Positions 46,961 through 58,024 of a stretch of 64,000 nucleotides of DNA are shown in pieces (within the stretch, counting starts at the first letter, position 1; each line of letters starts with the position of its first letter). Made by a program: the position numbers and the translations under genes. Source of the DNA: Reticulitermes lucifugus (Eukaryota > Arthropoda > Insecta > Blattodea > Rhinotermitidae); the NCBI GenBank assembly GCA_026260175.1, contig JAKCWW010001223.1, positions 1 to 64,000 on the forward strand. The letters are read 5' to 3'. A model generated the notes under the pieces. It made no database searches, had not been told where the DNA came from, and worked only from the letters and a program-made list of their open reading frames with translations.

Positions 46961-47514
46961 TAGAGTTCAGCATCAAAAAGCAGCACGAAACCGTCCAGCT
47001 GCACATAACGAGGCCGAAAGACACAGGCGCGTTCAGAAGCTTGTGTTTGGTAATTCGTTCAGGAAATGTGAGTTACATAAAAGTCAGTAGCGTTCATACT
47101 GATTCTGCTGATAACGAGTCATCAGGCAGCAATTTAGTGACGACAGCATCGACAGGTTTATGATATTAAAAGTTGCGATTGGAGCAAAAGAGGCTCAGTT
47201 CTATCACAAGAACTTTTAAATAGCTCACGGCCATTTCCTCACAGATAACAAAATGGCAATTCATCATGCACTTACCATTTACCTCAGCCCCATTTACAGT
47301 TGCCCTTGTAGAAACATGCTACTGAATGTAACCCAAGAAATGAGAAAGTGTAAATAATGCAATATAATTTTAATACAGTCACCAGCAATGTACAATGAAA
47401 TCTGAAAGTCCTGCTTCACATTCATATTACTTTTAATTCACGAGTTAATAATTTTAGAAAGTGACGTCACCGGACCCTTTTAGACGAAATATAACACCCA
47501 TTTTTCGTATTCGG

Positions 47515-47772
47515 CAGATCGCTGTTTCAAATTTCGGCTCAGGGACTGTAAAGCTCGAAGGCGGTATCTTGTGGTTTGCCTCAGACCCTTCAGAAAATTT
47601 CTAAGACTTTGCCCCAGATTATGCCAGGAAAGAGCACGCGATGTAAGTTGGATGAGAGCGTGTGTGGTCCCCAGAACCGGCCTGGGGGCCGCAGTGAATA
47701 AACGCTCTTCTCTTTCGGAAATCGATTGTTGGTGGTCCATCCCATTGCTAGTCACTAAGTGACTCACTTACC
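47515..47772 (-). mobile_element. SINE-C copy
   Basis: On the minus strand: head-like CACTTAGTGACTAGCAATGG, then GGCCCCCAGGCCGGTTCTGG and GACCACACACGCTCTC, parallel to the SINE-C body, ending near CTTTACAGTCCCTGAGCC. The overlapping frames on both strands come from the SINE. Confidence 0.6.
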
Positions 47773-47859
47773 CACACTCACATACGTGACAATTTATGAA
47801 CGAAAATTAACTTGCATTATATTTAAAGGTTCAGTTCCAACCGTCAGTAAATAAAAACC

Positions 47860-48000
47860 AATCAGTTAGTTTTCTGTATGGATATAATCGCTGTTTCTCC
47901 TGAGATCCATACAAAAGATATGAATAAACTGTGTGGGCAGAATATAGAATTTTTTAATGTTAAACCTGTTGGTAAACATAGTAACCAGTAGGTTTTGAAG
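47860..48000 (+). mobile_element. Repeat R2, copy 2
   Basis: GATATAATCGCTGTTTCTCC, CTGTGTGGGCAGAATATAG, GTTAAACCTGTTGGTAAACA. Shares order with 57785-57890 and, inverted, with 36555-36635. Confidence 0.65.
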
Positions 48001-49433
48001 AGTCAATCAACATTCCGACACTGCGGATTAAATCCAAACTTATAACTTAATTATTGGTCTAAATGAGGTCCATTAGTTTAAAAATAATAATTTTCCTAAG
48101 AACGAATAATACAACCCTTTGGCTCAGAAGTGCCCAGTGGCTGGTTCCTGAGAACAAGGTAATGAACCTTTGAGTTCCATAAATGACCGGGAGTTCCTTG
48201 TCCACTGCACGTGACTTCGCAAGAAGGAACCTTCTCCTCAGAGTCAGCTTGTTACTTTTAAGAACTAAATTTCGTAAGGTCCTTTCGCGGGCAACAAATT
48301 TTTATCTCGTGAATACTATTGTGATATTAACAGGATGACGTCACGGGGACAAAAAGTTGTTGCAAAAAGTGAATTGAATTCTCACTTCAGAAATTTCTTC
48401 TCAACAGTAATGTAGAGAACCGGAAACTAAAACTGCCATGTCGACACATTAATGCCTAAAGAGTTAACTTAGAATAGTAAAGATACTCTAAATAAACAAA
48501 CCCAAATAGCAATACACTATAATCATTTTTATTCCTGTTTTGTGACCTGTGTTGTAACTGACAGGACAAAGCTTTCCAGTATTACAATTTTAAAACAACA
48601 GCCGAGACAATTCCATTAATATTACTTATACGAACTTCATATATAGCGGACTGAGATGCCTGTAATGTGAGGTCAGTTACTGACACAACACTCAGTGTTA
48701 TTAAAACACATGGCGATATTTCGCTATCAATAGCTTTCAAGAAGCGACCTTGAACTACGGGTCTAAATGAAAGTCACCTAATACAAAAGAAGCAAATAAG
48801 TATAGAGTAGTAATTATTTAATATACAGGCATAATTATTACCCACCCAAGTTAGCTTGATATTGCAAGACCTGAATTCTTAATGGTCATATAACGCACAA
48901 AGAATAGGAATGGAACCAAAATTAAATCACCTAAATTCCATACCGCACTGAATGAGTGACTTTTTACGCAAGAGAATTTAGATGGAGTTATTGCGATAGG
49001 TTGAAGGCAAAGCGTTATTTCTTCTGTGTGGGTGACCCCAATAATGCGGGATTGGAACACAGATATGTGGGAGGTCCATACACTCTATAGAAGGAAAATG
49101 TATCACGTATAATAGGCACAGCAGTTTTTTACTGAAGACTTACACACTGTACAAAACATCGCACAGATTATCTGTCAATCTACCTCCCACGTGGTGATGT
49201 CAGGACAGTAGCTACTTGCTAACGGTGTAACAAATAGAGTGAAAATCTATACTAGGCGATTAATTGATTCTTTGTGATTTTTCTGTCCCTATTATGCAGC
49301 CAAATCGGTCTCATATAATTTCGAAACTTATAAGTGGGGAGAGATGCAGATGTTTCAACAACGTTCATGAGTTTCTGAAAACCAGTCAGTATCCTTGAAA
49401 CACAACATACTGTATATTTGTTATAGCGAACCA
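48001..49433. other. Unassigned stretch
   Basis: Nothing recognised. Confidence 0.4.
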
Positions 49434-49480
49434 ACAGCTATATGTTTCGGCTTTAACTAGGTTATCATCAGGTTGCACAA
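49434..49480 (-). other. Hammerhead-like motif
   Basis: On the minus strand CTGATGA and GAAAC are intact, with AACCTAGTTAAAGCC between them and ATATAGC after. Stem II pairing is weak. Confidence 0.35.
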
Positions 49481-50544
49481 TATATACTACAAGGTGTAAT
49501 GTACAAGAATGCAATTAATATTATTCAAGACTGAAATCTTGAAATTCTCACATTCAGCTTTAATAAATAGGCGTATCATGAATAAGGTATTATTACAGAA
49601 ATGTATTAGTAAGAGAGTCGTAAGAGTATGACGGCTTAGCGCTGTTTGGGCACGTAGCTGCACACTATATAAAAATATAAGAATAAATTGTTGAAAATCA
49701 CAGGCAGAGATCAGATATATCGTAACGGATTACGATACACCTAGCCTCTACATAAACACATAAAATTGTGACTACAACATAGACAGAAAATAAAAGGAAT
49801 TAAGTCAGCATTACGAAGTATATAGGAGTATGAAAGAAATAATTTTTCTCTAAGACAATTTTTGTTGTTGAATTTAATGATATGCATTTTCGTGACTCAG
49901 ATTTTCCTGAAGTCACACCATACAGACAACTACAACTCTACTAGTAATAACTTTCTCTTAGATTTATACTCAAAAATTTCACCGGCCAAGATCAGTGGTG
50001 TCTGTTATACACCGCGTAGTATAGCCGTTCCAGTGGGTGACGACAGAGATAAGAAAAGTTCTAGGAAAGGGGAAGATGATAGTTCATTTCTGTGCGTAAC
50101 CTACCAAAAAATTAGTCTGGGTTCCATAGGGTGCAAACCTTTAGCTAAAACAATTTACGTAACGACATCCGACTGAAGTGGTATTTTGTAACCCAGCGAA
50201 GGTCTGGAGAGGCACAGCTGCAGTGAGCAGAATTTACTGAGAACAAAGGCTCGTCAGATGTCCTCTCTGTAGTGAGAAAATAGTCATATTTGTCTCATTG
50301 GCTGAAACACACGTCACAAGACCGCAAACGCAGTCTCGCATTTTAAAAATCAATTAAACTCGCACGTCGATACAAACATTCACAAATACAAAAGCAGTTG
50401 TTACAAAACATTACGATAATATTTATTGTATTATCAATTTTGCCACGCTGCCAATTCGTCATGATTATATCACTAGTGATGTATGTTACAAATTAATTCC
50501 AGTTTTACTTTCGTGTCGCATTTTTTAATGTGCTTAGTGCAATT
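49481..50544. other. Unassigned stretch
   Basis: The frame at 49862-50176 (104 codons) has no recognisable domain. Confidence 0.4.
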
Positions 50545-50840
50545 AGAGCCCGGATAGCACAGGCAGTATAGAGACTAAGCAACGAGCTGGATGACCTGGG
50601 ATTCGAATCCCCGTGGGGGAAGGGATTCTTCTCTTCTCCAAATTCGTCCAGAAAGATTCCGGGGCCCAGCCAGCTTCCTATTCAATGTGTAAAGGGGTTC
50701 TTTCCAGCGGGGCGGGGATGCCACACAGCCCGGAGCGTGACGTTGACCACGTTTCTCTAGCTGGTGCCGAGGTTAATAATAAGTGGAGCTATACATCCAC
50801 TCCCCCTTCTATGGCTTCATGGCTTTGACAGGGACAGATT
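50545..50840 (+). mobile_element. SINE-C, full length
   Basis: Head GCCCGGATAGCACAGGCAGT with B box GGGATTCGAATCCC, then a G-rich junction, TCGTCCAGAAAGATTCC, CCCGGAGCGTGACG, and an end near GACAGGGACAG. It stops about 20 bp before a LINE fragment of the same orientation. Confidence 0.8.
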
Positions 50841-50860
50841 TTTAGTGCACTTTATTTGTG

Positions 50861-51189
50861 CTCAGTTGGACCGATCGTGTGACAAATGAAGAAGTATTAC
50901 ACAGAGTGAATGAGGAGAGGAATATCCTACATACAATAAAAGAAGAAAGGCTAACTGGATTGGTCACGTCTCGCGTAGAAACTGCCTTCTGAAACACGTG
51001 AATGAAGGAAAGTTAGAAGGAGGGATAGAAATGACGGGAAGACGAGGAAGAAGACGTAAGCAGCTACTGGATAACCTTAAGGAAAAGAAAAGATATTGGA
51101 AATTAAAAGAGGAAGCACTAGATCGCACCATGTGGAGAACTCGCTTTGGAAGAGGCTACGGACCTGTCGTAAGACAGACTACAAAATGA
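50861..51189 (+). mobile_element. LINE C-terminal fragment
   Basis: Begins SWTDRVTNEEVLHRVNEERN, then loses frame, then reads MTGRRGRRRKQLLDNLKEKK and WRTRFGRGYGPVVRQTTK-stop at 51187-51189. 5'-truncated and frame-broken. Confidence 0.8.
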
Positions 51190-51427
51190 ATTTATTTGTG
51201 CGATACGTTTAACTCGTCGTGCTGGTGAATACTAGTGGTGCAGCTGGGGCTGTCAAATTAAGGCAGAGCAGACGAACATGTAAGAGTCACACAGCAGGAA
51301 ATACATTGCGCACGATCCTTAAGTCCGCCATATCCTTCATGAGAAACATGACAGTGTAACGTACGCATTACATACAGATACGAATAATTGACGGTATAAC
51401 CTAACACTTGTTTACTAAATCCATAAT
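51190..51427. other. Unassigned short stretch
   Basis: Nothing recognised. Confidence 0.35.
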
Positions 51428-51692
51428 CAGCTACATGTTTCGGCTATGTTTCGCCATCCTCAGGCTCTGTGCAAACGTATGAAAAGGGAATGTACAACTG
51501 TAAACGTAATAGTGTTTAAAATTGAGGTCTCCATTTTTGTCACATATATTCATATATGATAAAATAATATCAAAAAATTCAGATCTCAGTCTTAATAACG
51601 TTACGTTTGCAGCTGTACGTTCTCTTTTTTGTAGTTTTACACAGACTGAGGTGGCTTAACATACCCGAAACATGTAGCTAATTGCAGATTTC
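51418..51692. mobile_element. Palindromic element with two opposed hammerhead-like motifs
   Basis: Inverted arms of about 80-90 bp (around 51428-51510 and 51600-51690) surround an AT-rich centre. The left arm (minus strand) has AGC, CTGAGGA, T, GGC...GCC, GAAAC, ATGTA, GCT. The right arm (plus strand) has CTGAGGT, GG...CC, GAAAC, ATGTA, GCT. An internal GATCTCAGTCTT block also occurs near 25895. No clear tail or target duplication was found. Confidence 0.55.
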
Positions 51693-51844
51693 AACACGCA
51701 CGTTTTTGCCAGTTTTTATGTGTCTGTTTATGCATGTTTACTTTATTAGTCGAGTTTCATATACACTCCTTTGGACGTGCCTAAGAGAATAAACAAGTGT
51801 TGTTGTGTTAGTGGTTAATTATCGGTGTCTATACATATACTCGT

Positions 51845-51979
51845 CTCTGCGACGAGCTGGTCCCTCGTCAAGAGGAGTCCTACAGAGTGTGGTGTGTCTA
51901 ATGTGTGTGATCATGAAACCTCGAAATGAGGAGGCCTAGGCACCCGAAAAGGGGCTGTTGAGCCATAGGAAAAAAAATG
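51845..51979 (+). mobile_element. SINE-A, 5'-truncated, with 11-bp target duplication
   Basis: Starts near GCGACGAGCTGGTCCCTCG and ends GCCATAGGAAAAAAAATG. An exact CATATACTCGT flanks it at 51834-51844 and 51980-51990. Confidence 0.88.
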
Positions 51980-51990
51980 CATATACTCGT

Positions 51991-53364
51991 ACATGTACAC
52001 ATACACAAACACAGAGGGATTAACCATACCAAAACAGAGCGCATACTATACTTACCGTGTAGTATTGCAGTCTCACCGTATGTAAATGACATTTTCGAGA
52101 AAGTAGTCATTTTATCTTATTAGCTTAATGTTACGTGTACCGAGAAGTTTAGTTCAGCTCTCCGATTCGAATCTCTGCCAAGACACTGACATTCTCGCTG
52201 AAATTTTAGTGATTTTTATCAGACCGTTCCCCCCCCCTTCCCGAGGAAAATAATTGTATAGCAACTCACCTGTGTCACAAACGTTTCCTTCCAAATCCTT
52301 TAAAATTCACGATTTACCAATCATCCCACCATTCTATGCCATATATTCTGACATGCTGCAGCGTTCTAAAATAAACCATAAACATTTTAAAGACCAATAC
52401 AAGTGTAAAGCCTGCGTACTTGAAAAAGCATGGATAATTAAACGAAAAATGAATGAATTAAGAAACAAAGTAAATTGGGCACGTGGCTTATATAGGTTAG
52501 GAAGAGAAAAGTAGAGAATTTTGAATGGATAATTTCAAAGAAAAGATAAGTAGGGAGATCTAGGCTTAGACAAAAGATTGCTGTTAAACAGTTACATTTA
52601 AGCATAAAGTATTGTTTTATTCCAATGATTTTTCTTCCTACTAAGAGAAAGTTTTGTGGTTATTAAATAATCCATTTTACAAGGAAAGTTGTTCAACAAT
52701 GGGACAAGGTATTCGACCTTGTACAGAAAACTACAAGTATCCTGAATAAAATGCCACTCCTCTTAACAGTTGAAGTTGTGTCACGTGTACTGTTGTCGCA
52801 CGTGATGCTGTTACAACTTGCACAGTAACGGTTGATTTTACAGAGTGACTGACCAATTAATCGTGTCCACTTATGGAAGCTTCGTGTCATTAGGCGATTT
52901 GTAGCTTAAACCCAGCACTGTAAGAGCTAAGTCGCAGCGTAATTCTCACCAGGATACTGAATTGTTTTATGACGATGCAGGCATTGTAATGGGGCCGTAC
53001 CATCATCCAAAAGGTCCAATTGCTGGTCAAGAAGCTTCTATAAGCTTCATAATTAACTTCTTCCCGCTATAGACAAGTTTTATCGCTCGGCAGCGGAATG
53101 CCCGTAGCGAGGAATTATTTGCTATTTCAGATCAGATCCTGCCGTCTCTTAAACAGCTAAAGCTAAATATTCGCTTCTTATAGACAAAGGGCTTTATGCG
53201 ACACCATGGAGCTGTACCATTAAAATAAGTTTCTGTTAATTAAAAGTGATTTGTTATGGCTTATGCCTGAGGCTAAGACACTCAAGACGATGTAAACAGA
53301 GCAAGCGAGAAAATGTAAATATAAAGATAAACTGGTGTATTGGTGCTTGTAATCCTTTGTATTT
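51991..53364. other. Unassigned stretch
   Basis: CTCTCCGATTCGAATCTCTG at 52158-52177 resembles a B box and may be an old SINE. The frame at 52254-52514 has no known domain. Confidence 0.4.
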
Positions 53365-53490
53365 GAGACTCACTGAGCATGGCGCCTCAGCGCCGAAACA
53401 TGTAGGATTTTTTTTAAAAAAAACTTCTGTATAATTTGCTATCCTATGGTGTGCATTTGTTGGTTAATGTGATTGATTATAATAATGCAC
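53365..53490 (+). mobile_element. Penelope-like 3' end with hammerhead-like motif and tail
   Basis: CTGAGCA, T, stem II GGCGC/GCGCC (53381-53385 and 53390-53394) with a CTCA loop, GAAAC, ATGTA. About 60 bp on, GTGCATTTGTTGGTTAATG and ATAATGCACGG follow, matching the right arm and tail of the 12999 element. The opposed left arm is absent. Confidence 0.5.
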
Positions 53491-55620
53491 GGAATAAATA
53501 ATATCAAAAAAACTGAGCTTCTTGAGGCTTTCAACGAGGGTTGTGTATTAGTTACTTTACTCTCGCATTTAGGCCTACATTTATTTTAAATACACATTTT
53601 AGGATACTTTTAACTCCGTTAAGTCTGTACAATTCAGTACCTTCTAGCAGAATATATCTTCACTTCCTAAGTAGAGATCCTTCTCCTTACTTCTTAGTTT
53701 TCAACGTTTAATGATAAACATTTTAAGGACATACAAGCTAAGAAGCTGTACGGCTTTACCCGAATCATTACCGTTTTATTCAGTCATAACACTTCCCCCT
53801 CTGCAGTCTCCACATTCCAAAAGACTTCTTATTTGAAAACTGGCGATCACGATTAAAAATCGGTTAATAAACATACCTTGCCTATTCTTTGTAATACCCG
53901 AACATTGTTTTACACCAGGGAATTATGAATTTACTAAATAGACTTCACCGCAGTGAGTAAATTCATAAAAATTCGTGTAATAAAATGTTTACGTAACATT
54001 GGGTCTCAAGGAAGCCTCTGAGGGACCTTATGCTTTTCCGTTAAATCATTTGGCAAAAGGCTCACGAATAAACAGCTTCTCTGTCCGACATGCCGAAACA
54101 TGACAGCCCTTCTGCACAAGCGAACTTAGAACAAAGGAACTGAATGGTTTACTGTGATTCTACAGATCTATATTTTGGTGTACTTTACAGCATGGATCAC
54201 GCTGTTATTGATTGTAGCTGGGGTTCGCCACTTTCGCATTTTGGGTAGATTACTGACTGTTATGCCCGAAACTTTTGGTGGTCCTTCATTCTCTTCGGAT
54301 ATTAAGAAATGTCTGTCTAGTACTTTCAAGAATTCCACAACCGCCTCCTTTTAAGTTCCTAATCTATTTTACATTATAATCACTCCATCTCTTCCAGTTC
54401 TGAGCAACCGCTGATCATGCAAGGTGATCAGTTTAGAAGAAGATGAACATGGCAGACTTCGAGATATTACATCAATACTAGCATGGAGAAACTAAGAAAA
54501 CCAGAAGGAACGTAACAGTCGGTATCGATTGGTGTTCGAATTAGATGCATCCCGAATACAATCAAACCGTTACACCAGAGCAATGTGATCGGCAGGTAAA
54601 AGAGTGGCAGTACGTACACCTGAGTTTATCGACTTTATCTACATGATGTTTCCTCTATGTAGTGTAACTACAACACCTATATATATATATAATTTTACAG
54701 ACGTGCAGAATTACGGACCATGGCCATATTTAATAACTAAATTACTGGCCCAGAGTCGTGTTGAAAAGCTTGTATTTATTCTGCTGATCAAAATATTACA
54801 TCTAACGTAGAACACGAATTTTTATTACGTTATACAATAATAAGTTATTATAACCTATTCTGAGCCAATGTAATCCACTCAACATATTCATACCTACTAC
54901 CTCCAGACAAGTATTTAATTTTAACCTTCCATCATAAATAAGATATTTGCGTCACGAATTCTTCCCATCGCACTACATTGCTTGCTCAGTGTTATCAACT
55001 AACATTACAATCTGTCAATTCTACTGCTCTTCTAAAGAACGAAACACAATGAAGCCCATGTAAAGCTCTGTAGTTGTGGGGCAGAGAACACGGACTCAGA
55101 AAAACCAGTAATTGTAAGGGATTATTCTTGCAGAAAAAATATCAGATTACGAAAGAAAGTAGTGTAAGGATCAATGCCATATCCTTCATATATGCAGTAT
55201 GTGCAATGATCATGTACCCGCAATCCTTGGGGTCCGATATCAAAGAACATTTCTAGCTTGTTACTTTTACGCGTTGTAAAGGGTATGGGTCTTTGAAAGC
55301 ACGTAACTAACGCCGTACTTTATCTGTAACATGTGGTGGGTGCCTGAAATTCTGTGTTTGTCAGACAAGTAACGTAACTGCATGGGGTGTTGCAGTCATG
55401 TGTTTTGCAGAAAAATTCAAACGGAATTTTTATTGAACATGTTAAACCTGAGAATTAATCCGCTTAAATTACGGAAGTCGCGAATGCTTTGGAGGAGATA
55501 CCCCAGCCAATTTAAACCTCGCATTTTGCCCAACTCCATTTAAAACTTAATGGACTAATAGCGCAAAATTACCTTCTTACTGCTATATGTCACAGAAAAC
55601 CAAGGCCTTGTTTTTCACCC
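53491..55620. other. Unassigned stretch
   Basis: No gene or clear repeat. A short (TA)n is near 54680. Confidence 0.4.
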
Positions 55621-55624
55621 TATT

Positions 55625-55810
55625 TGTGTTCCTGAAAAAGTGGGCGTAAATAAAAAGGACGTAAATCAAAAATGATATTCTCATACAAAAAAGGCTTAAA
55701 ATAAATGCAAATAAAGCACTCAAAGGACGTTAAACCATAACTGAGATGGCGTAAATTAAGAAGTGGTGTAAATTGGTAAAGGTCGTTAAGGCAAAAAAGG
55801 CGTGAAGCAA
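55625..55810 (+). repeat. Cryptic GGCGTAAA-like array
   Basis: At least eight variants of GGCGTAAA or GGACGTTAA occur in the same orientation, spaced roughly 10-40 bases, separated by A-rich filler. This is not a regular tandem repeat but is far from random in appearance. Confidence 0.5.
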
Positions 55811-56440
55811 ACTGGCCTAAAACAAGGCCTTCATGTACGCGGAATATGGGGTGCAGTGACTGTCACGCACCGGGTTCAACCAGTTTCACGATCCGCCACT
55901 GATAAGGATGCAGGAAATCATGGGTATAGTACAAAACAAACAATATACAGCAAGGGTTTCACTGACTTAAGGGCTACACTTGAAAGGCCTGGAGATGAGT
56001 AGCGAAATCTGTGAAAACTCTTTTGCGGCTGAGATTTTATTTGCTACGCAAGTGTTAAGTTTCTATTGCGTTCTATAAATAAGCGCTACGCACAGGACGG
56101 AAGGCTCTGATCTTTGAACTTTAAGGTATAATGATTTTTTTAAATATACTGAAAATGATCATTAGCGTTTTACCTCGTTAATTTGTGGTTTATATGACTC
56201 CTTGTTACAGCAAGCACTGGGTTATGTTTAAAACGGTAAGCAACACCAGGAAAACAATGCTTCATAACGCACGGCATATCACACATAAATGGGCTTCCTA
56301 CCCAAATTGGGCTACTTATGAACTTGAGTTTAGTACTAGGCTCATTAATTGCGAAACTAAAAATACAAGTATTAAAACGTACAAAACGTAAAATATTGGC
56401 CTTGTTAAAAACCAACGAACCTTACGATGTAACAGTTATG
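55811..56440. other. Unassigned stretch
   Basis: Frames on both strands at 56170-56415 overlap each other and have no domain. Confidence 0.4.
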
Positions 56441-56449
56441 AATTTTGAT

Positions 56450-56560
56450 TCGTGATTCGGAAGTCTAGGGTTTGAATCTCGCCCTCAAACGTGGTTATAA
56501 CAGCGAGTTTCCTTAGTATTTTTATCCACCCACAGAAACCCTACAGACTTGGTTTTACAC
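56450..56560 (+). mobile_element. Possible tRNA-like SINE remnant
   Basis: TCTAGGGTTTGAATCTCGCC is a good B box followed by CTCAAACGTGG. The A box is not clear. Confidence 0.35.
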
Positions 56561-56769
56561 TACAATAACTTTCTTGCAGTTCCAGTACAAATTATAAATT
56601 ACAACATAATACAAGCTACACGGCTCAGAAAGTCAGGCGCACTAATTACCTCATATTTGGCTAAGAATGTACAACGTATTCCGTATTTAAACTTTTAAAA
56701 ATACACATAATACATGTACAAACTGAACGTAAAGTTGCTTTTTTATGTACTACGGGGAAAGTGTTAGTC

Positions 56770-56945
56770 AGAGGTGAGTAGTGAGCATCAAGCTCCTGCC
56801 GCTTTAAACCAAGCACCTATTATAACAGCCCGGGTCACTCTGAACGTGACAGCCAAGATAGAAAGCCATGTCCTCTGGAATCAAACCCGGCGCAGTCCGT
56901 AGCACGTGTCTTTATAGACTGAGTTACCTGAGTTCCAGTAAGACA
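56770..56945 (-). mobile_element. tRNA-derived SINE, old copy
   Basis: On the minus strand: A-box-like AGGTAACTCAGTCTATA and B box GCCGGGTTTGATTCC with tRNA-like spacing, then a body including GTCACGTTCAGAGTGACC. The family is not otherwise seen here. Confidence 0.5.
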
Positions 56946-57784
56946 CGTTTAAATTCCAGCTATATTTGGTAATTCTTTGGGTTTCGAAAGAGCAGCTTTC
57001 CTTCTTCAGGACCTGTCAATAGCTTCATAGTTGAAGAAATTATTCGTCTTTCAAGAAACCCGAAAGTTTATTGTTATGTTAAAGATAAATCCGCCACTGT
57101 AACTTACGTTAAGGCTTTTGATTACAGTCTATATTTTTCCAAATTTAATAATATCCTCCTCTCTAAGCATAGGTCACCGAAGTAAATTATTCCTTTCACG
57201 ATTCCGATTAATATGTCGTAAGCATTTCTCTTCGCGCCCACGAGTGCTTATTGTCCCATTCACCTGATCCTTCTCAACTTGATTACTTTAATAATATCTG
57301 GTAACATGTACAAATCATAATGGCCTCCTGTGTGGTCAACATATTTCACGGAACACTAAATGGTCCCCATTATTTATTTGCTGATTCGTGCTAACGTGTC
57401 GCAAAATTCACAAAAATAAGACATTTATAATGAATTCTTGCAAAAATGGGTTACATATCTTTTATTCAAAATTTAATTGAAGTAAAGAAAAATAAAAATA
57501 TACCAAAAGGCGATATAATATGAAAATAATTGATAAGTAAAACTAAATTCCTGTTTTATAGACACATGCAGAATGTTAAAAGAGTTGTTTTAAAATATAC
57601 TGCTTATAGTTAATAGAAACAAGAACTACAAAGAATCATACAAAGCTGAATGTCTTTAATATTTGTTATGAAGAATGCGAAAAATATTTACTTAACTATT
57701 TCCAGATCGAGCTTAATAATATTTATATTTAAAGGGCACGGTAAACGTTCTCCATCTCCGTTATAAAAACTAAATAGTTAATCT
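56946..57784. other. Unassigned AT-rich stretch
   Basis: Nothing recognised. Confidence 0.4.
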
Positions 57785-57890
57785 TGTATAGAGAAATAAT
57801 CGCTGTATGCTCTGAGGTCCATACAAAACACACAAACACGCTGTGTGGGCAGAATGTAGAATTTTTGGAAGCTAAACTTAGCTAGTTGCC
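57785..57890 (+). mobile_element. Repeat R2, copy 3
   Basis: GAAATAATCGCTGTATGC, CTGTGTGGGCAGAATGTAG and GAATTTTTGGAAGCTAAAC, parallel to 47860-48000. Confidence 0.6.
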
Positions 57891-57974
57891 CACAGATATT
57901 CTGGTATTAATTACAGTTTAATTATGGCTGTAATAATAATTTTCTGTGAATGTAAACAAGCAAAAAAATACTTC

Positions 57975-58024
57975 GTATGTATGTACGTACGTACGTATGT
58001 ATGTATGTATGTATGTATGTATGT
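57975..58024. repeat. (GTAT)n/(GTAC)n microsatellite
   Basis: Tetranucleotide run with a short GTAC block near its start. Confidence 0.95.
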
